In this document: positions 61,936 through 64,000 of the stretch, one piece after another
How positions within the stretch are numbered: the stretch's first letter is position 1
How the letters are laid out: each line of letters begins with the position of its first letter
NCBI RefSeq assembly: GCF_001999945.1
Contig: NZ_CP019650.1
Coordinates: 3,534,001-3,598,000, forward strand
Length of the DNA stretch: 64,000 nucleotides
Direction of reading: 5' to 3'
Origin: Microbulbifer agarilyticus
GTDB lineage: Bacteria; Pseudomonadota; Gammaproteobacteria; Pseudomonadales; Cellvibrionaceae
Notes under the pieces: generated by a model
The model's database searches: none
What the model saw: only the letters and a program-made list of their open reading frames with translations
What the model was told of the DNA's origin: nothing
Program-made: the position numbers and the translations under genes

Positions 61936-62361
61936 ATGAAAAAACATTTCCTGGCCATGACCGCCGTATTCACCGCCCTGCTGCTCAGCACCCAGCTGGC
62001 TTTTGCCGATGTGGTGGGACGCTGGAAAACCGTTGACGATGAAACCGGACAAGCCAAGTCCATCGTGGAAATCTACGAGAAGGGCGGCAAATACTACGGC
62101 CGCGTGGTGGACCTGTTGATGAAGCCGGACGATACCGTGTGTGAAGCCTGCCCCGGCGCCAACAAGGGCAAGAAAGTTGTCGGCATGGACATCATTACCA
62201 ACATGGTGAAGAAAGGTAATGTGTACGAAGGCGGCCAGATTCTCGACCCCGTCAAAGGCAAGGTATACGACTGTAAGATGTGGGAAGAAGGCGGCAACCT
62301 GATGGTGCGCGGCTACCTGGGCTTCTTCTACCGCACCCAGACCTGGTACCCTGCGGACTGA
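61936..62361 (+). CDS. DUF2147 family exported protein
   Basis: 141 residues from ATG 61936. Signal peptide MKKHFLAMTAVFTALLLSTQ then LAFA before DVVGRWK. Mature part matches DUF2147 (VGRWKTVDDETGQAKSIVEI; GKYYGRVVDLL; MWEEGGNLMVRGYLGFFYRT). Probably a small periplasmic beta-barrel of lipocalin-like shape; function unknown. Single-gene unit ended by a strong terminator. Confidence 0.88.
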   Translation: MKKHFLAMTAVFTALLLSTQLAFADVVGRWKTVDDETGQAKSIVEIYEKGGKYYGRVVDLLMKPDDTVCEACPGANKGKKVVGMDIITNMVKKGNVYEGGQILDPVKGKVYDCKMWEEGGNLMVRGYLGFFYRTQTWYPAD

Positions 62362-62384
62362 TAAACACGGTGTAAACACCAAAT

Positions 62385-62415
62385 AAAAAAGGAGGGCCTG
62401 AGCCCTCCTTTTTTT
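62385..62415. terminator. Bidirectional intrinsic terminator
   Basis: AAAGGAGGGC, loop CTGA, GCCCTCCTTT, with A-run before and seven Ts after. It ends the DUF2147 gene and can also end the convergent porin gene. Confidence 0.93.
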
Positions 62416-62494
62416 GTGTGTAGATCGATGGGTGTGACGCTGGATACGATTTATCCGCTAGGCATCGCGGGTCCTTTCTGACAGCGTTAATTAA

Positions 62495-63799
62495 CTAGAA
62501 TCGCAGCTGTACCCGTACCGCCCCAACCGTGGCATTGTCACGACTGGTTTCATGCGGATGCACTCGCTGCAAGTCCGCGGTGATACGCAGCCAGGGTGTC
62601 ACAAACAGGTTATAAAAGGCTTCTAACCCCTCTTCATCTTCAATGAAAAATGTCGGGTCGAAGGGCATAGACGCGCCAACTTTTGCCAGACCGCGGACCA
62701 GGTCGTCACTCAGGCCGTATTTAAAATAGCCAATACCCCAGTGATCCTGTGTACGGCTCGGAAACAGCCCCTGCCCGCCGAGGCCGGCGATAAAGTGCCA
62801 TTTCAATGGGTTGGGGTTACCATCGGAAATGGCCCCTTCCGCAAATAATCCCCAGCCGATATCCGGGCTTTCTGGATAGTGATAAAGGTATTGCTGCACC
62901 CGCGTACTCAGGTACCAGTAACCATCTTTCGTCAGGATCGATTCAGCGGCCTCTGGGAGATCGATGAGCGCCGGAATAGTGGCGAGGTCGAGCCCTTGTT
63001 TTGAACTGTATACACCACGTACGCCATAAAACGCTTTTTGACCTGAAATGGTCACCGGAAAAGTTACCGAGAGGCTGGTGGTGGTGCCATCGCGAAACGG
63101 ATGACGGATAACGTCGTAATCCTGAGCATTGCGTGGGTCATATACCATCAGGGTAAAACCCGCGTGCTCGGCTTTCAGCTTGCCAATTACCCCAAACAGG
63201 TAAGGTGGAGTGACCCCAGTAATGGGCGCCGCGAGTGCGGTATTCAAAAAGGTATTGAGGCCACCCCCGCCGGTGAGCGGCTTCTTGGCCGCAGCGTCGA
63301 GCATATTGAATTTGCCAATGGAAATCCCCCCACGCTCGCCGAAACTCTGCGAAAGCGTCAGTGTCAGCTCCTGATCACCCCCTCCGAGCCTGGGGAAGGC
63401 CATTGCGGTATTGAACGGAAATAGCGCCCCACTCTCCGGGTCGTTCGCATCCTCGCCATAGAGCCATTCCTGATGCGCATTGAGTGAAAGTCCTCGCCAC
63501 AATCCGGCCTTGGCCAGATCCACATTGATGATAAGATCGCCCTTGCCGCCATACTGCCAACTCTTGTGTCCGCCCCCCGCGGTGATGCCTTGGGAGAACT
63601 GGGTCAGCCAAAGATCAAGGTCTACCCCACCCTCACGTGCGGCCTGCCGTCTGCCGCCGGGGCAGTCAAATAGTGATGGGCGCTCGCAATATGTGGTGCT
63701 GCCGGTCGCCTGCTTGCTCGGTTGCGCGAACCCTAGAGGAGCAGTAACGCACCCCATCAATACGAATGTGATAAACGCATGTTCCAGCCAATACCTCAT
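62495..63799 (-). CDS. OprB-like carbohydrate porin
   Basis: About 434 residues from ATG 63799; the frame opens 8 codons earlier. N-terminal signal (FITFVLMGCVTAPLGFAQ). Barrel protein: LDLWLTQFSQGITAGG near the start, KGDLIINVDLAKAGLWRGLS, ISIGKFNMLD and the C-terminal TVGAVRVQLRF ending in Phe. The layout is that of carbohydrate-selective porin OprB. It follows the amidohydrolase gene by about 50 bases and is probably in one operon with it. Confidence 0.85.
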   Translation of the reverse strand: MRYWLEHAFITFVLMGCVTAPLGFAQPSKQATGSTTYCERPSLFDCPGGRRQAAREGGVDLDLWLTQFSQGITAGGGHKSWQYGGKGDLIINVDLAKAGLWRGLSLNAHQEWLYGEDANDPESGALFPFNTAMAFPRLGGGDQELTLTLSQSFGERGGISIGKFNMLDAAAKKPLTGGGGLNTFLNTALAAPITGVTPPYLFGVIGKLKAEHAGFTLMVYDPRNAQDYDVIRHPFRDGTTTSLSVTFPVTISGQKAFYGVRGVYSSKQGLDLATIPALIDLPEAAESILTKDGYWYLSTRVQQYLYHYPESPDIGWGLFAEGAISDGNPNPLKWHFIAGLGGQGLFPSRTQDHWGIGYFKYGLSDDLVRGLAKVGASMPFDPTFFIEDEEGLEAFYNLFVTPWLRITADLQRVHPHETSRDNATVGAVRVQLRF

Positions 63800-63848
63800 G
63801 CGGATAGATATCGCAGTTGTCAACTTTCAGGAGAGCAAGGAAACACGC

Positions 63849-64000
63849 TTAGAGCCCATCACGAAATGTGAACCTGCCGTCCATCATAGTACCCACCACT
63901 TTGGTATCGGCAATCTCTGAAGGTTTCACGTCGAAAATATTCTTTTCCAAGATGACAAGGTCAGCGTACTTTCCAACTTCGATACTGCCTACCTTGTCTT
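63849..64000 (-). CDS. Amidohydrolase, C-terminal end only
   Basis: The last 50 codons of a gene entering from the right edge. They read DKVGSIEVGKYADLVILEKN then IFDVKPSEIADTKVVGTMMD and GRFTFRDGL, the standard end of metal-dependent amidohydrolases of the YtcJ/imidazolonepropionase kind. Substrate cannot be told from this part. Confidence 0.8.
   Translation of the reverse strand, partial: DKVGSIEVGKYADLVILEKNIFDVKPSEIADTKVVGTMMDGRFTFRDGL

Overview
The window reads as a chromosomal segment of a marine-type gammaproteobacterium. The order of the ribosomal and RNA polymerase genes, the tRNA set around the second tuf gene, and the mix of TonB receptor, phytase, PhoX and MsrPQ genes fit the Cellvibrionales, Microbulbifer-like group. 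This placement is an inference from gene content; there is no rRNA gene to confirm it.

Region 1 (1-13.4 kb) is a surface and signalling block. A giant filamentous adhesin runs off the left edge on the minus strand (at least 2847 codons, no stop seen). It is preceded by a SapC-family gene and possibly a 47-codon membrane peptide. Divergent from these is an ECF-type sigma factor followed 7 bases later by a Hanks-type Ser/Thr kinase with a transmembrane helix and a TPR-rich C-terminus. The sigma factor has Thr-Thr where the acidic patch of region 2.2 would normally be, which suggests a phosphorylation-activated sigma switch next to its possible target. After a YbaK-type deacylase and a two-way terminator, the housekeeping block begins.

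Region 2 (14.1-33.4 kb, all minus strand) is the information-processing cluster. In transcription order it holds tRNA-Thr(UGU), tRNA-Tyr, tRNA-Gly, tRNA-Thr(GGU), tuf, tRNA-Trp, secE, nusG, rplK, rplA, rplJ, rplL, rpoB, rpoC, rpsL, rpsG, fusA and a second tuf. The tuf copies encode the same protein and look identical at DNA level. Strong hairpins sit in the rplJ leader, between rplL and rpoB, between rpoB and rpoC, and between rpsG and fusA.

Region 3 (33.4-43.4 kb) carries a SPOR-domain protein, coaX, birA and alr, then a tightly overlapped operon of alpha/beta hydrolase, ABC ATPase and ABC permease. An unrecognised 318-residue protein and an aldo/keto reductase flank a 374-base gap. That gap holds two large composite inverted repeats of one family in opposite orientation: the stems differ completely, while the loop and a 26-base linker are conserved. 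This is the most unusual non-coding structure in the window.

Region 4 (43.4-64 kb) is rich in phosphorus metabolism: a beta-propeller phytase lipoprotein with its TonB-dependent receptor, a divergent PhoX phosphatase, a PstS-like phosphate-binding lipoprotein, and divergent ppk1 and ppx. A Pho-box-like site lies between the receptor and phoX. Interleaved are msrPQ (periplasmic methionine sulfoxide repair), a MarC protein, aceK, a small lipoprotein, selO overlapping ppx, a DUF2147 protein, an OprB-like porin and the end of an amidohydrolase gene. No insertion sequence, prophage, CRISPR array or rRNA gene was seen.
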